Counted from the first letter of the stretch, positions 1-6,710 are shown. The stretch: 9,688 nucleotides of DNA from Alphaproteobacteria bacterium (GCA_030039815.1 JASHUW010000224.1:1-9688), one strand, 5' to 3'. Numbers and translations are program-made. Notes: a model not told the origin generated them from the letters alone.

Positions 1-310
1 GCTTTTCGACGGTGATTCGCACCCGCGCGACTCGCGGGTCGACGAAACAGGCGTCCGCAATTTTCTCGGCAAAGCCCTCGCACAGATCGATATGGCCGCT
101 ATCGGCGATCGCGCGGATCGCCGCGACGATCTTCTCATAATTGATCACGCGGCGGCGGTTCTCACCGGGAAACGGCGCCCCCTCCGGCGCGATCAGCTCG
201 ACCGAGACGCGCACGCGCTGCCGCCCATGCCGCTCCTCGGGACGAATGCCGATGCTGCACATCACGATGAGGCCGCGGACGACGACGGTATAGCGATCCG
301 TATTCTTCAT
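1..310 (-). CDS. folB: Dihydroneopterin aldolase (FolB family), 3' end cut by window edge
   Basis: FolB converts 7,8-dihydroneopterin to 6-hydroxymethyl-dihydropterin plus glycolaldehyde in cytoplasmic folate synthesis. About 103 residues are visible from ATG at 308-310; the family is usually near 120, so only the tail is missing. The pattern fits: a V-V-R-G strand at the start, CSIGIRPEERHGRQRV at residues 18-33 with the conserved Glu26, and INYEKI at 56-61 with the Tyr58 that corresponds to the catalytic Tyr. The last visible residues, RVRITVEK, place Lys103 where the family has its catalytic Lys. No good Shine-Dalgarno precedes the ATG, and an in-frame GTG at 332-334 is an alternative start. 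The gene diverges from mscL. The reading is sound for the fold and family. A FolX-like epimerase or an atypical alphaproteobacterial paralogue cannot be excluded, because neighbouring folate genes are not in view. Confidence 0.85.
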   Translation of the reverse strand, partial: MKNTDRYTVVVRGLIVMCSIGIRPEERHGRQRVRVSVELIAPEGAPFPGENRRRVINYEKIVAAIRAIADSGHIDLCEGFAEKIADACFVDPRVARVRITVEK

Positions 311-375
311 CGGGCGCGAAGATGCCCGAGCCACCCGGCTCGCCGCAACCGATCAAACCGCCGCGGCGATGGTGC

Positions 376-381
376 TATACT
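376..381 (+). promoter_or_regulatory. Possible -10 box for mscL
   Basis: TATACT matches the sigma-70 -10 consensus at five of six bases and lies about 50 nt before the mscL ATG in an otherwise GC-rich spacer. No convincing -35 hexamer occurs at 16-18 nt spacing, so the call is tentative. Confidence 0.3.
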
Positions 382-429
382 TTCGGCGGCGCTACGCGGC
401 GCCTGCGGGGAACCTCAGGGGGAAAGACT

Positions 430-849
430 ATGTGGCGCGAGTTTCGGGATTTCGCGGTTCGCGGCAGTGTCGTCGATCTCGCCGTCGGTCTCATCTTGGG
501 CGCGGCGTTCACGACAATCGTCAACTCGCTGGTCAATGACATCCTCATGCCGCCGATCGGCCTCCTCCTCGGCGGCATCGACTTCAGCGATTTCTTCATC
601 ACCATCAAGGGCGCGTCCTATCCCACCGTGGCGGCGGCCAAAGCGGGGGGCGCGGTGACGATCAATTACGGCCTGTTCGTCAACGCGATCATCAAGTTCG
701 TGATCGTCGCCTTTGCGGTCTTCCTTCTCGTCAAGCAGATCAACCGGTTGAAAATCAACCTCGCGCCCGCGGCCGCTGCCGCCAGCAAGACCGAGGTTCT
801 GTTGGAAGAGATCCGCGACGTGCTGAAAGAACAAGCCGCTAAGACTTGA
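430..849 (+). CDS. mscL: Large-conductance mechanosensitive channel MscL
   Basis: MscL forms an inner-membrane homopentameric pore that opens under extreme membrane tension and releases solutes during hypo-osmotic shock. The 139-residue protein matches the family from end to end. It has an amphipathic N-terminus (MWREFRDFAVRG) and TM1 at about residues 14-44 with the VVDLAVGLILGAAF pore-lining stretch, followed by DILMPPIGLLLGGIDF. A periplasmic loop comes next, then TM2 at about 76-104 (YGLFVNAIIKFVIVAFAVFLL). A charged cytoplasmic helix ends EEIRDVLKEQ, as in the E. coli protein. The start is fixed by homology and by an AGGGGGAAAG ribosome site just upstream; the reading frame is open further upstream but does not look coding. 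The last 11 bases overlap the 3' end of the convergent VOC gene. It appears monocistronic. Confidence 0.97.
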   Translation: MWREFRDFAVRGSVVDLAVGLILGAAFTTIVNSLVNDILMPPIGLLLGGIDFSDFFITIKGASYPTVAAAKAGGAVTINYGLFVNAIIKFVIVAFAVFLLVKQINRLKINLAPAAAAASKTEVLLEEIRDVLKEQAAKT

Positions 850-1408
850 GCAGCGAGGGATCGCGGACGGTCAGGTCCTGACCCGGCACCGGCGCGGCGA
901 TGGCGGCGTCGATCGACGGCTTGCCGTCCCATTCCGCCGGCGAGCGCGCCTTGCCCTCGCTGCCGATCTGGTCGATCCCCCAGTAGATTTCGAGGCGGTG
1001 GTTGTCCGGGTCGCGGAACTCGACCGCGATCTGGCAGCCCGCGCGCCGCCGTCCGGCGAAATCGATCGGCACCTGATGCCGTTGAAGATGGTCGCGGGCG
1101 CGGATCACATCGTCGAGGCTCGGCACCTCGAAGGCGATGTGGTTAAGCTCGACATTGGGCGCCGCCTTGTCCATCGAGCCGATCAGCGCGATGCCGTGAT
1201 GATCGGTGTTGCAGCGCATGAACACCATGCCGCCCGGCACCATCTCGTCGGGATAGACGTCGGAGATCTGGAAGCCGAGGATTTGCGTGTAGAACTCGGC
1301 GGATTTCGCTACGTCGCGCACATTGATGACGACGTGCCCGATCTTGCCGATCTGAAACGGCAGGCCTTTCGGTCTCTCCAGGCGCTTGACGCGGTCGAAA
1401 TCGAACAT
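839..1408 (-). CDS. VOC-superfamily protein (glyoxalase / extradiol dioxygenase-like)
   Basis: This 189-residue protein contains one vicinal-oxygen-chelate domain (two beta-alpha-beta-beta-beta modules) at about residues 20-145. Module one starts GKIGHVVINVRDVAKSAEFY with the early metal ligand His25 and continues with the typical FY..ILGF signature. Module two starts ELNHIAFEV with His90 and ends DPDNHRLEIYW with Glu140. His25, His90 and Glu140 are positioned as the 2-His-1-carboxylate metal site of type I extradiol dioxygenases and related enzymes. The tail after residue 150 is polar and looks unstructured. The substrate is unknown; ring-cleavage dioxygenase-like or glyoxalase-like activity are both possible, and no catabolic genes lie nearby. 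An AGGGGGAA ribosome site supports the ATG at 1406-1408. Its stop overlaps mscL by 11 bp tail to tail. Upstream it diverges from the C13 peptidase gene. Confidence 0.88.
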   Translation of the reverse strand: MFDFDRVKRLERPKGLPFQIGKIGHVVINVRDVAKSAEFYTQILGFQISDVYPDEMVPGGMVFMRCNTDHHGIALIGSMDKAAPNVELNHIAFEVPSLDDVIRARDHLQRHQVPIDFAGRRRAGCQIAVEFRDPDNHRLEIYWGIDQIGSEGKARSPAEWDGKPSIDAAIAAPVPGQDLTVRDPSLLKS

Positions 1409-1424
1409 GGTTCCCCCTGTTATT

Positions 1425-1562
1425 GCGCCGGTTGGTTTTCCGCGACGATACGATCGAGCTTTGCCGCCATGCTCGACGGCGCGCTATTGGACGCGATTGC
1501 CGAAACAGTGCCACATTGCGGGCGCCTTGTAAGCCACCCGCCGCCAATTTACCAACCGGCGC
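1425..1562. repeat. 12-bp perfect inverted repeat framing the VOC/C13 divergent spacer
   Basis: GCGCCGGTTGGT at 1425-1436 is the exact reverse complement of ACCAACCGGCGC at 1551-1562, 114 nt away. Beyond a 3-nt mismatch, four more bases (1418-1421 and 1566-1569) also pair. The arms lie 16 nt upstream of the VOC start codon and 33 nt upstream of the C13 start codon. They could be paired regulator sites for looping, or the ends of a small 138-bp insertion; no clear target duplication is seen. The interior codes for nothing recognisable. Confidence 0.6.
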
Positions 1563-1595
1563 TTGAACAACCCGCCGTCGCAGAAGATCCATTTC

Positions 1596-2333
1596 ATGTG
1601 CCAACGCCTCATCGCCCGGTTTTGCCTCGTCGCCCTTGTCGCGATCACCTGCATCGCCGCGAAGCCGATCGAGGCGACACCGATCGAGCACTGGCAGGTC
1701 GTGCTGGTCGCCGGGGATACCGCCCAGCCGGTCTTCGACAACGCGGTGAAAGCCATGGATATGTGGCTCGTCGAGCATGGCGTGCCGCGGAGCGACATCC
1801 ATCGCCTCGCGGCCAGCGCCGGATCGCGCGACCCGGCAGTCGAGCCGGCGACGCTGGATCGGGTGTTAGACCGGATCGCCAGCCTGCATGGCGGGCCGGG
1901 CGAGGGTTGCTTCGTGTTCATCACCTCGCACGGCGCGCACGGCCTCGGAGTTTACCTGTCGCGCCGCGACCAGATGCTGAAGCCCGCGGCGTTGGCGCGC
2001 GCCCTTGCCGCCGGTTGCGGCGCGGCGCCGACGATTGTCGTCGTGTCGGCCTGTTACAGCGGTTCGTTCGCGCGCGGCATGGCCGCGCCAAACCGAATCA
2101 TCCTCACCGCGGCGCGCGCCGACCGGCCGTCTTTCGGCTGCGCGGCCGATCGCACGTATACTGATTACGACGCCTGTCTGCTCGGCGCGCTGCCCCACGC
2201 CGAAACGTGGCGCGGCGTGTTTGACGACACCAAGGGCTGTGTCGAGCGGCGAGAGCGCCAGGAAGAGGATCTGCCGTCGCACCCGCAGGCCTCGTTCGGC
2301 GCCGCGGTACGCGACCTGCCGCTGCAGTTTTGA
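1596..2333 (+). CDS. Secreted C13-family (legumain-like, clan CD) cysteine peptidase
   Basis: The predicted 245-residue protein has a Sec signal peptide (MCQRLIARFCLVALVAITCIAA, cleavage probably near residues 22-27) and would act in the periplasm or outside the cell. The mature part shows the clan CD catalytic layout: a hydrophobic strand ending in His-Gly (CFVFITSHG, His112) and a second hydrophobic strand ending in Ala-Cys (TIVVVSACYSGSF, Cys153). ACYSGSF closely resembles the C13 nucleophile motif. C13 enzymes cleave after Asn/Asp or act as transamidases; the substrate here is unknown. A TTG at 1563 would add 11 residues, but ATG at 1596 gives a cleaner signal peptide, although its ribosome site (AGAAG) is weak. 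The C-terminal 45 residues are charged and look flexible. The stop overlaps the next gene by 4 bp, suggesting an operon. A non-C13 caspase-like member of clan CD is the main alternative. Confidence 0.82.
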   Translation: MCQRLIARFCLVALVAITCIAAKPIEATPIEHWQVVLVAGDTAQPVFDNAVKAMDMWLVEHGVPRSDIHRLAASAGSRDPAVEPATLDRVLDRIASLHGGPGEGCFVFITSHGAHGLGVYLSRRDQMLKPAALARALAAGCGAAPTIVVVSACYSGSFARGMAAPNRIILTAARADRPSFGCAADRTYTDYDACLLGALPHAETWRGVFDDTKGCVERRERQEEDLPSHPQASFGAAVRDLPLQF

Positions 2334-2944
2334 GCGTGCGCGCGCCGATCCTCGCCATTCTGGCTCTGTCGATGATGCTCTGCGCCGTGGCGCGGGCCGA
2401 TGATCTCGACGACGCCTGGAGCGGAACGCACTGGGGCGAGTCGCCGGAAGAGCTGCAGCGCCATTTTGGCGCGCGCGGCTTGGCCTTGCCCGAGCCGATC
2501 AATTTTGGCGACAGTTACGCGCCGCTGGTGGTGCGCGGGGTGTCGCTCGGCGGTTTTCCGGTCATCGCCTATTACCAGATCGACAAGGCGATGCACGGGC
2601 TGAAGCGCATTCAGCTGGAGCGTCCTCGCCACATGGTCAATGCCGGCGCGTTTCGCGGCGTGTTCATCGCGCTCGATGAAGAGTACGGCGCACCCGACCG
2701 GTATTGCGGCACGCTGCCCGGTCCGACCACCGGCTACCAGGGCGCCGCCGAATATGTCTGGATGCGGGACGGCGCGGTGATCCGCGCGATTTTTCGCGAC
2801 ACCACGCTAGAGGCGCTCAACGGCTGCTATTCGCCGGCTTGCGGCCTGACCGCGCAGCTCCTGGTGCGCATCAGCCCGCCAGCGGAGGACAAAGGCCTTT
2901 GTCCTCCGCTGCCGAGCGGCGCGCAACTACGCGCGCCGCGATGA
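2330..2944 (+). CDS. Unknown secreted protein coupled to the C13 peptidase gene
   Basis: I do not recognise a named family for these 204 residues. A signal peptide is clear: VRAPILAILALSMMLCAVARA, with likely cleavage at ARA|DD near residue 24. The mature domain begins WSGTHWGESPEELQRHFG, a 'WG.SPEE' opening common in small periplasmic proteins of alphaproteobacteria, then alternates beta-like strands (VIAYYQIDKAMHGLKRIQL) with a helix ending LDEEYGAPDRYCG. Three cysteines in the second half (in YCG, GCY and ACG) could form disulfides. The start is uncertain: TTG at 2330 overlaps the upstream stop as TTGA, and GTG at 2336 also fits. The last 20 or so residues are encoded by a perfect palindrome and a second hairpin and look like an added tail, so the original C-terminus was probably shorter. 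The gene ends 8 nt from the convergent CHRD gene. A role as partner, inhibitor or substrate of the peptidase is inferred only from gene order. Confidence 0.7.
   Translation: MSVRAPILAILALSMMLCAVARADDLDDAWSGTHWGESPEELQRHFGARGLALPEPINFGDSYAPLVVRGVSLGGFPVIAYYQIDKAMHGLKRIQLERPRHMVNAGAFRGVFIALDEEYGAPDRYCGTLPGPTTGYQGAAEYVWMRDGAVIRAIFRDTTLEALNGCYSPACGLTAQLLVRISPPAEDKGLCPPLPSGAQLRAPR
2880..2911. repeat. Perfect 32-bp palindrome within a CDS 3' end
   Basis: The 16 bases at 2880-2895 (CAGCGGAGGACAAAGG) are the exact reverse complement of 2896-2911, with no spacer. As RNA it can form a 14-bp stem with a GGCC tetraloop, or a self-dimer. It lies in frame inside the last codons of the 2330-2944 gene and also in the 3' flank of the minus-strand CHRD gene. 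No U-tract follows on either strand, so it is not a canonical intrinsic terminator. A REP-like palindromic element is plausible. Confidence 0.85.
2916..2939. repeat. Second hairpin, 9-bp stem, beside the palindrome
   Basis: GCGGCGCGC at 2916-2924 pairs perfectly with GCGCGCCGC at 2931-2939 around a 6-nt loop (AACTAC). It starts 4 nt after the 32-bp palindrome and ends 14 nt before the CHRD stop codon. With the palindrome it makes a tandem hairpin block between two convergent genes. It could protect mRNA 3' ends or slow polymerase from either side, but no T-run is present. Confidence 0.6.
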
Positions 2945-2952
2945 CCCTTGTG

Positions 2953-3375
2953 CTACTTCTGCAGCTGCGCGCGGAGCTCGCCGCCCTTATTGGCCGCCGT
3001 ATGAATATTGACGTAGCACTTGCCCGCTTGAAGATCGGCCATCTGCGCATCGGTCATCGTCGCGCTGCCGGTGATCGGGCTGGCCGGATCCTTGAACGGC
3101 ACAGCGACGCCGGCATTCGCGCCGGCGGCGGCGCCGCAATGGATATGCGCCGCGGCGGCCGGGCCACTGAGCCCGCTATAGGTGACCTTGTAGGTGATCT
3201 CCTTGGTTGCCGTATCGAGCGTCACTTGCGCCGTACCGCTGCCGGTGCTGGTGGTCGGCGGCACTTCGGCCGCGCCGCTCAGCGTGCCGGTGAAGGTCTC
3301 GCTCGCGGCCTGGGCGTAGCCCCAGGTCAACGCGGTCGCCAGCAGGCCTGCCGCGACCAATGTCGTCTTGTTCAT
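2953..3375 (-). CDS. Secreted CHRD-domain protein
   Basis: This 140-residue protein has a Sec signal peptide (MNKTTLVAAGLLATALTWGYAQA, cleavage after AQA near residue 23) and consists otherwise of one CHRD domain (first defined in chordin; widespread in bacteria with unknown role). Family marks are FTGTLSGAAEVPP at the start, the strand series GTAQVTLDTATKEITYKVTY, the signature AAAAHIHCGAA with paired histidines, and the ending CYVNIHTAANKGGELRAQL. The HIH and NIH histidines invite a metal-binding idea, but this is not established. The start is the ATG at 3373-3375, which has a GGGAGGGA ribosome site; the reading frame stays open upstream, but without coding character. It is likely periplasmic or extracellular. 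It diverges from the GT39 gene across 72 nt and converges with the unknown secreted protein gene. Confidence 0.92.
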   Translation of the reverse strand: MNKTTLVAAGLLATALTWGYAQAASETFTGTLSGAAEVPPTTSTGSGTAQVTLDTATKEITYKVTYSGLSGPAAAAHIHCGAAAGANAGVAVPFKDPASPITGSATMTDAQMADLQAGKCYVNIHTAANKGGELRAQLQK

Positions 3376-3447
3376 GTTATCCCTCCCGTTCGCTTCGTGA
3401 CGGCGACAAGCTAGCCAATTGATGGGACAACACGAAGTCGAAAATCC

Positions 3448-4968
3448 GTGATCCCCGACGCGCCCGTTCAAACCCCCGTGACCATCCGCTCGGCGGTCCC
3501 CGCGCCCGGCATCGCTTCGCCGTCCTACGGCGCGATGGCGGCCTGGGTAATTTTGGCGATCACCGCGGCGCGGCTGCTGTGGCTCGCCTTCCAGTCCGCC
3601 GGCCTCTATCCCGACGAGGCGCAGTACTGGTTCTGGTCGCGACATTTGGCCTTCGGCTACTACTCGAAGCCGCCCCTCGTCGCCTGGCTGATCGCGCTGA
3701 CCACCGCGATCTTCGGCAATGGCGAGTTCGCGGTGCGGCTATCGGCGCCGCTGCTTCACGCCGTGGCGTCGGGATTTGTCTACGGTATCGCCGCGCGGCT
3801 TTACGACCGGCGGATTGGCTACTGGTCGGCGCTCGCCTATGCGACGCTGCCCGGCGTATCGCTATCGGCGTTCCTGATCTCGACCGACGCGGTGCTGCTG
3901 CCGTGCTGGGCGGCCGCGCTCTACACTTTTATCCGAGCCCGCGAGAATGACGGGCTCGGCTGGTGGGTCGCGACGGGATGCGCGATCGGGCTCGGCCTGC
4001 TCGCCAAATATGCGATGGCCTATTGGCTGCTCTCGGCCTTCGGATTCGCGGTGCTGCGGCCGAGCGAGCGACGGCATTTGCGCGGCCTCCTCGTCGCACT
4101 CGGCATCGCAGCGCTGATCGTCGCGCCGAATGTCTGGTGGAACTGGAGCCACCACTTCGCGACGTACCTGCACACCCGCGACAACGCCGATCTGGGGGGT
4201 TCACTGTTTCACCCCAGGGAGCTCGGCTATTTCGTCCTGTCCCAGCTTGGGGTGTTCGGGCCGATCTATTTCGTCGCGATGCTGGCGCTGTTCGCCGCGC
4301 CGACGCGGTTCGGCGGCCCACCGGCGCGACTTCTCACGACGTTCGCCTGGCCATCGTTGATAATCATCGCGATTGTGAGCCTGCTATCGCGCGCCCAGCC
4401 GAACTGGGCGGCGCCGGCTTATGTCTCGGCGGTGGTGCTCGTGGTCGAGGCGGCGCTGCGCCGCGGCTGGCGGCGTACAGTGATCTTCTCGATCGCGCTG
4501 CATCTCGGCGCCGCGATCGTGCTATTCGGCGGCAGCGAGTTGATCGCGAGCGAGGGTCTGTCCGTGCCGGCGAAATTTGACCCGTTGCACCGTCTGCGCG
4601 GCTGGCGCCAGCTGGGCGACGCGGTCGCCGCGCAGCTTGCCGTCCATCCGGGGCTGCGGCTGATGACCGACGACCGCGAGATCGTCGCGGCGCTGATCTA
4701 CTATGTGCACCCGCACCCGTTCGACGCGGTGATCTGGGACCCCGTCCCCGGCATCAGCAACCAATGGGACCTCGAAAACAACCTCAGCCGGCATCGCGGC
4801 GAAAATTTCCTGGCCGTCACCGTGCACAACCTTGCCGATCAGATGCGCAAGGATTTCGGCGAATTCACCGAATTGACGACGATCGACATCAAATCGGGGC
4901 CGAACGGTGGGCAGACCTACACGCTCTACATCGCGCGCGACTATCGCGGCGCGACCGCCGGCAACTGA
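3448..4968 (+). CDS. GT39/ArnT-like membrane glycosyltransferase
   Basis: This is a 506-residue polytopic GT-C enzyme of the PMT_2 / dolichyl-phosphate-mannose-protein mannosyltransferase-like group. Such enzymes transfer a sugar from a polyprenyl-phosphate carrier to a lipid, glycan or protein on the periplasmic face of the inner membrane. TM1 is at about residues 30-50. The first periplasmic loop carries the acidic pair Asp56-Glu57 in GLYPDEAQYWFW, where GT-C enzymes place catalytic and metal-binding acids, followed by YYSKPPLVAW typical of this subgroup. About ten further hydrophobic segments reach to about residue 370, then a soluble domain of about 135 residues. GTG at 3448 is used here; GTG at 3478 and ATG at 3535 are alternatives, the last just before TM1. 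The stop lies 4 nt before the methyltransferase gene, indicating an operon. Donor and acceptor sugars cannot be read from the sequence. Confidence 0.9.
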   Translation: MIPDAPVQTPVTIRSAVPAPGIASPSYGAMAAWVILAITAARLLWLAFQSAGLYPDEAQYWFWSRHLAFGYYSKPPLVAWLIALTTAIFGNGEFAVRLSAPLLHAVASGFVYGIAARLYDRRIGYWSALAYATLPGVSLSAFLISTDAVLLPCWAAALYTFIRARENDGLGWWVATGCAIGLGLLAKYAMAYWLLSAFGFAVLRPSERRHLRGLLVALGIAALIVAPNVWWNWSHHFATYLHTRDNADLGGSLFHPRELGYFVLSQLGVFGPIYFVAMLALFAAPTRFGGPPARLLTTFAWPSLIIIAIVSLLSRAQPNWAAPAYVSAVVLVVEAALRRGWRRTVIFSIALHLGAAIVLFGGSELIASEGLSVPAKFDPLHRLRGWRQLGDAVAAQLAVHPGLRLMTDDREIVAALIYYVHPHPFDAVIWDPVPGISNQWDLENNLSRHRGENFLAVTVHNLADQMRKDFGEFTELTTIDIKSGPNGGQTYTLYIARDYRGATAGN

Positions 4969-4972
4969 GGCG

Positions 4973-5779
4973 ATGCCGATCCTGCCTCGCCTCGTCTCGC
5001 TTTACGAAAGCCGCGGCATCGACATCGCGACCGGCCTCAACCCGAGCCATTTCGATAATTTCCCGTCCACGCCGTTCACCTGGTTCCTGAAGGACGGAGA
5101 GAGCCTTACCAACGGGCTCGGGATCGCGCTCCAGGAGATATATTTCCTCGAATGCCTGTTCGCCCGTTTCCGTCCGAAATCGACGTTCGTGATCGGCAAC
5201 TCGCTCGGATGGAGCACGCTGGCGATTGTGCTCGCCAACCCGGAGAGCCGGGTGCTGGCGATCGACGCAGGCTTCGACCGCTTCTCGCGCGACGGCGTCG
5301 ACTTCACCAACCGCGTCGCCGAGGAAGAAGGACTGACGCTGCGCGCGGTCATCGGCAAGTCGCCGGAAGATGTGTCGCGCATCCTCGCCGAAGCGGCGAT
5401 GCCCGCGATCGAGTTCGCGTTTATCGACGGGTATCACTCGGTCGAGCAGCTGCCGCTCGATTTCCGCGCGGTGAGCGCGCATGCGGCGCCCGGCTGCGTC
5501 TATCTGTTTCACGATGTCGCGACGTTCAACCTGAGCGCCGGCCTCGAACGCATCGCCGCTGAAAGCGGTTTGCGGTGGCAATTGCTGCACGGCACCACAT
5601 CGGGCATGGCGATCGCCTACGATCCCGCGCGGGCGCCCTTGGCGATCGAAGACATCACGCCGTTCGTCGCGTCGGAGGCGGCGCTGGCCATCATTGCGGA
5701 TGCCGCCTGGGCGCATCGTCACCGCCACCTGGCACGCTGGCGGCGCAGCCTCAGGAAGCGGCTCGCTCGGCTTCGCTGA
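4973..5779 (+). CDS. Class I SAM-dependent methyltransferase (Methyltransf_24-like)
   Basis: The 268-residue protein has a Rossmann-type SAM site: motif I VIGNSLGWS at residues 73-81, then VLAIDAG with Asp98 closing strand two. A later block, FAFIDGYHSVEQLPLDF at about 148-164 followed by LFHDV at 178-182, is the signature of the Methyltransf_24 group, which often acts on sugars, glycolipids or small metabolites in glycan clusters. The C-terminal 25 residues are very basic (RHRHLARWRRSLRKRLARLR) and may touch membrane phospholipid or nucleic acid. A GAGG ribosome site overlaps the stop of the GT39 gene and sets the ATG at 4973. The pairing suggests that both act on the same glycan or lipid, which is inference. 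The 3' end overlaps the convergent GT-A gene by 29 bp. Confidence 0.85.
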   Translation: MPILPRLVSLYESRGIDIATGLNPSHFDNFPSTPFTWFLKDGESLTNGLGIALQEIYFLECLFARFRPKSTFVIGNSLGWSTLAIVLANPESRVLAIDAGFDRFSRDGVDFTNRVAEEEGLTLRAVIGKSPEDVSRILAEAAMPAIEFAFIDGYHSVEQLPLDFRAVSAHAAPGCVYLFHDVATFNLSAGLERIAAESGLRWQLLHGTTSGMAIAYDPARAPLAIEDITPFVASEAALAIIADAAWAHRHRHLARWRRSLRKRLARLR

Positions 5780-6710
5780 TCGTTTCGCGCGCGGCGGCGC
5801 AAAGCGCGCGGCTTTCGCTGTAGCGCAGCGAGGTTTCAACCGTCCCGCCGTCAAGCCGCCCGTTGGCGAGCCGATCCAGCCGGAAGATCTTGTTCTTCTG
5901 CTCGCTGCCGGCAAGGTGCACGACGCCGAGCACTTCGTGCGGCGCGTAGGGCTCGACAAACAGCCCGCGCGTCGCGTCGAAGGCCGGTGCGGCGTCGCCG
6001 ACCGCCCAGTTGCAATAGGCCGGCAGAAAATTGGCCGCCAAGCCATCGGCGAAGATCGCGTAATTGAGGGCGATCTGCTCGGCGAAGAAGAACCGGGTGC
6101 GTTGCAGGACCTGGGTCATGACGCGCGCCCAATGCGCCCAATGCGGGGCGTCGCGATGCAGCGCGAAGACGCCGACATTGGCGATCGGGTTGCGACCCAG
6201 CCGGTCAGCCACGCGCCAGCCGAATGCCTCGCGATAGCATTTCCACGCCAGCGTGAAGCCGAACAGCTTGGGCCGCTTGTAGTGCCGCTTGTAGGCGCGA
6301 TCGATCTCCAGCGAGATCGCCACCCGGTCGCGGCCGGCCGCAGCGACATACATCTCGACGGCGCGCCAATCCTGGAGCCAGGCATCGGCGTCGAGCCAGA
6401 AATACGTGTCGTAGGCCGGGAAATGCCTTGGCAGGAACGGGCGCGCGACCTGCGCCTTGAAGGTTTCCGGCATGCGATCGCGGCCGGGAAACTCGACATC
6501 CCAGCCGGGATGCACGACCCGCACGCGCGCCGCCGCCAGCCAGTCCGACTGCTCCGGCAACAGCCCCAGATCGAGCACGCCGATCGAAACTTCCGGATTA
6601 AGCGCGCGCACCGACAGCACGGCGTCGCGCAGCAACGGGTAGTAGCCGCTATCGGCGGCGCTGCAGATGATGAGGTCGGAGGCGCTGGCCGAGGCGGCGT
6701 GCCCGGTCAC
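5751..6710 (-). CDS. GT-A-fold glycosyltransferase-like protein
   Basis: The 319-residue protein reads as a cytosolic nucleotide-sugar-dependent transferase. It opens with a Rossmann strand (DLIICSAADSGYYPLL), has FKAQVARPFLPRHFPAYDTYFWLDADAWL around residues 84-112 with the metal-binding DxD Asp107-Asp109, and NPIANVGVFALHRDAP at about 174-189, the 'N.GVF' acceptor-side block of GT8-like enzymes. LGVVHLAGSEQKNK near residues 262-275 supplies a late His-containing motif, as in GT8-like enzymes where His completes metal binding. There is no signal peptide or membrane segment. The GTG start at 6708-6710 shares four bases (GTGA) with the stop of the response regulator gene, so it is probably translationally coupled. 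The tail overlaps the methyltransferase gene by 29 bp. The exact family and sugar are unknown; a distant, non-enzymatic nucleotide-sugar-binding role is less likely given the intact DxD. Confidence 0.8.
   Translation of the reverse strand: MTGHAASASASDLIICSAADSGYYPLLRDAVLSVRALNPEVSIGVLDLGLLPEQSDWLAAARVRVVHPGWDVEFPGRDRMPETFKAQVARPFLPRHFPAYDTYFWLDADAWLQDWRAVEMYVAAAGRDRVAISLEIDRAYKRHYKRPKLFGFTLAWKCYREAFGWRVADRLGRNPIANVGVFALHRDAPHWAHWARVMTQVLQRTRFFFAEQIALNYAIFADGLAANFLPAYCNWAVGDAAPAFDATRGLFVEPYAPHEVLGVVHLAGSEQKNKIFRLDRLANGRLDGGTVETSLRYSESRALCAAARETISEAERAAS

Noticed and set aside
1625..1685. Lipoprotein signal (lipobox at ...AITC) in the C13 peptidase
   Set aside because: Thr at -1 of the Cys is unusual for a lipobox; a signal peptidase I site slightly downstream fits better.
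998..2164. 388-codon plus-strand open frame
   Set aside because: It lies over the VOC gene and the C13 gene in other frames, has arginine/histidine-rich shadow composition, and both real genes have clear domains and ribosome sites.
3376..3645. N-terminal extension of the CHRD protein
   Set aside because: The ATG at 3373-3375 has a strong GGGAGGGA site and begins a classic signal peptide; the extension is antisense to the GT39 gene start.
4192..4217. G-run/C-run inverted repeat in the GT39 gene
   Set aside because: It is a short, imperfect stem inside a well-conserved coding region and probably reflects codon use.
4889..6046. 385-codon minus-strand open frame
   Set aside because: It is antisense to the methyltransferase gene and out of frame with the glycosyltransferase; no domain is recognisable. 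It is a product of high third-position GC.
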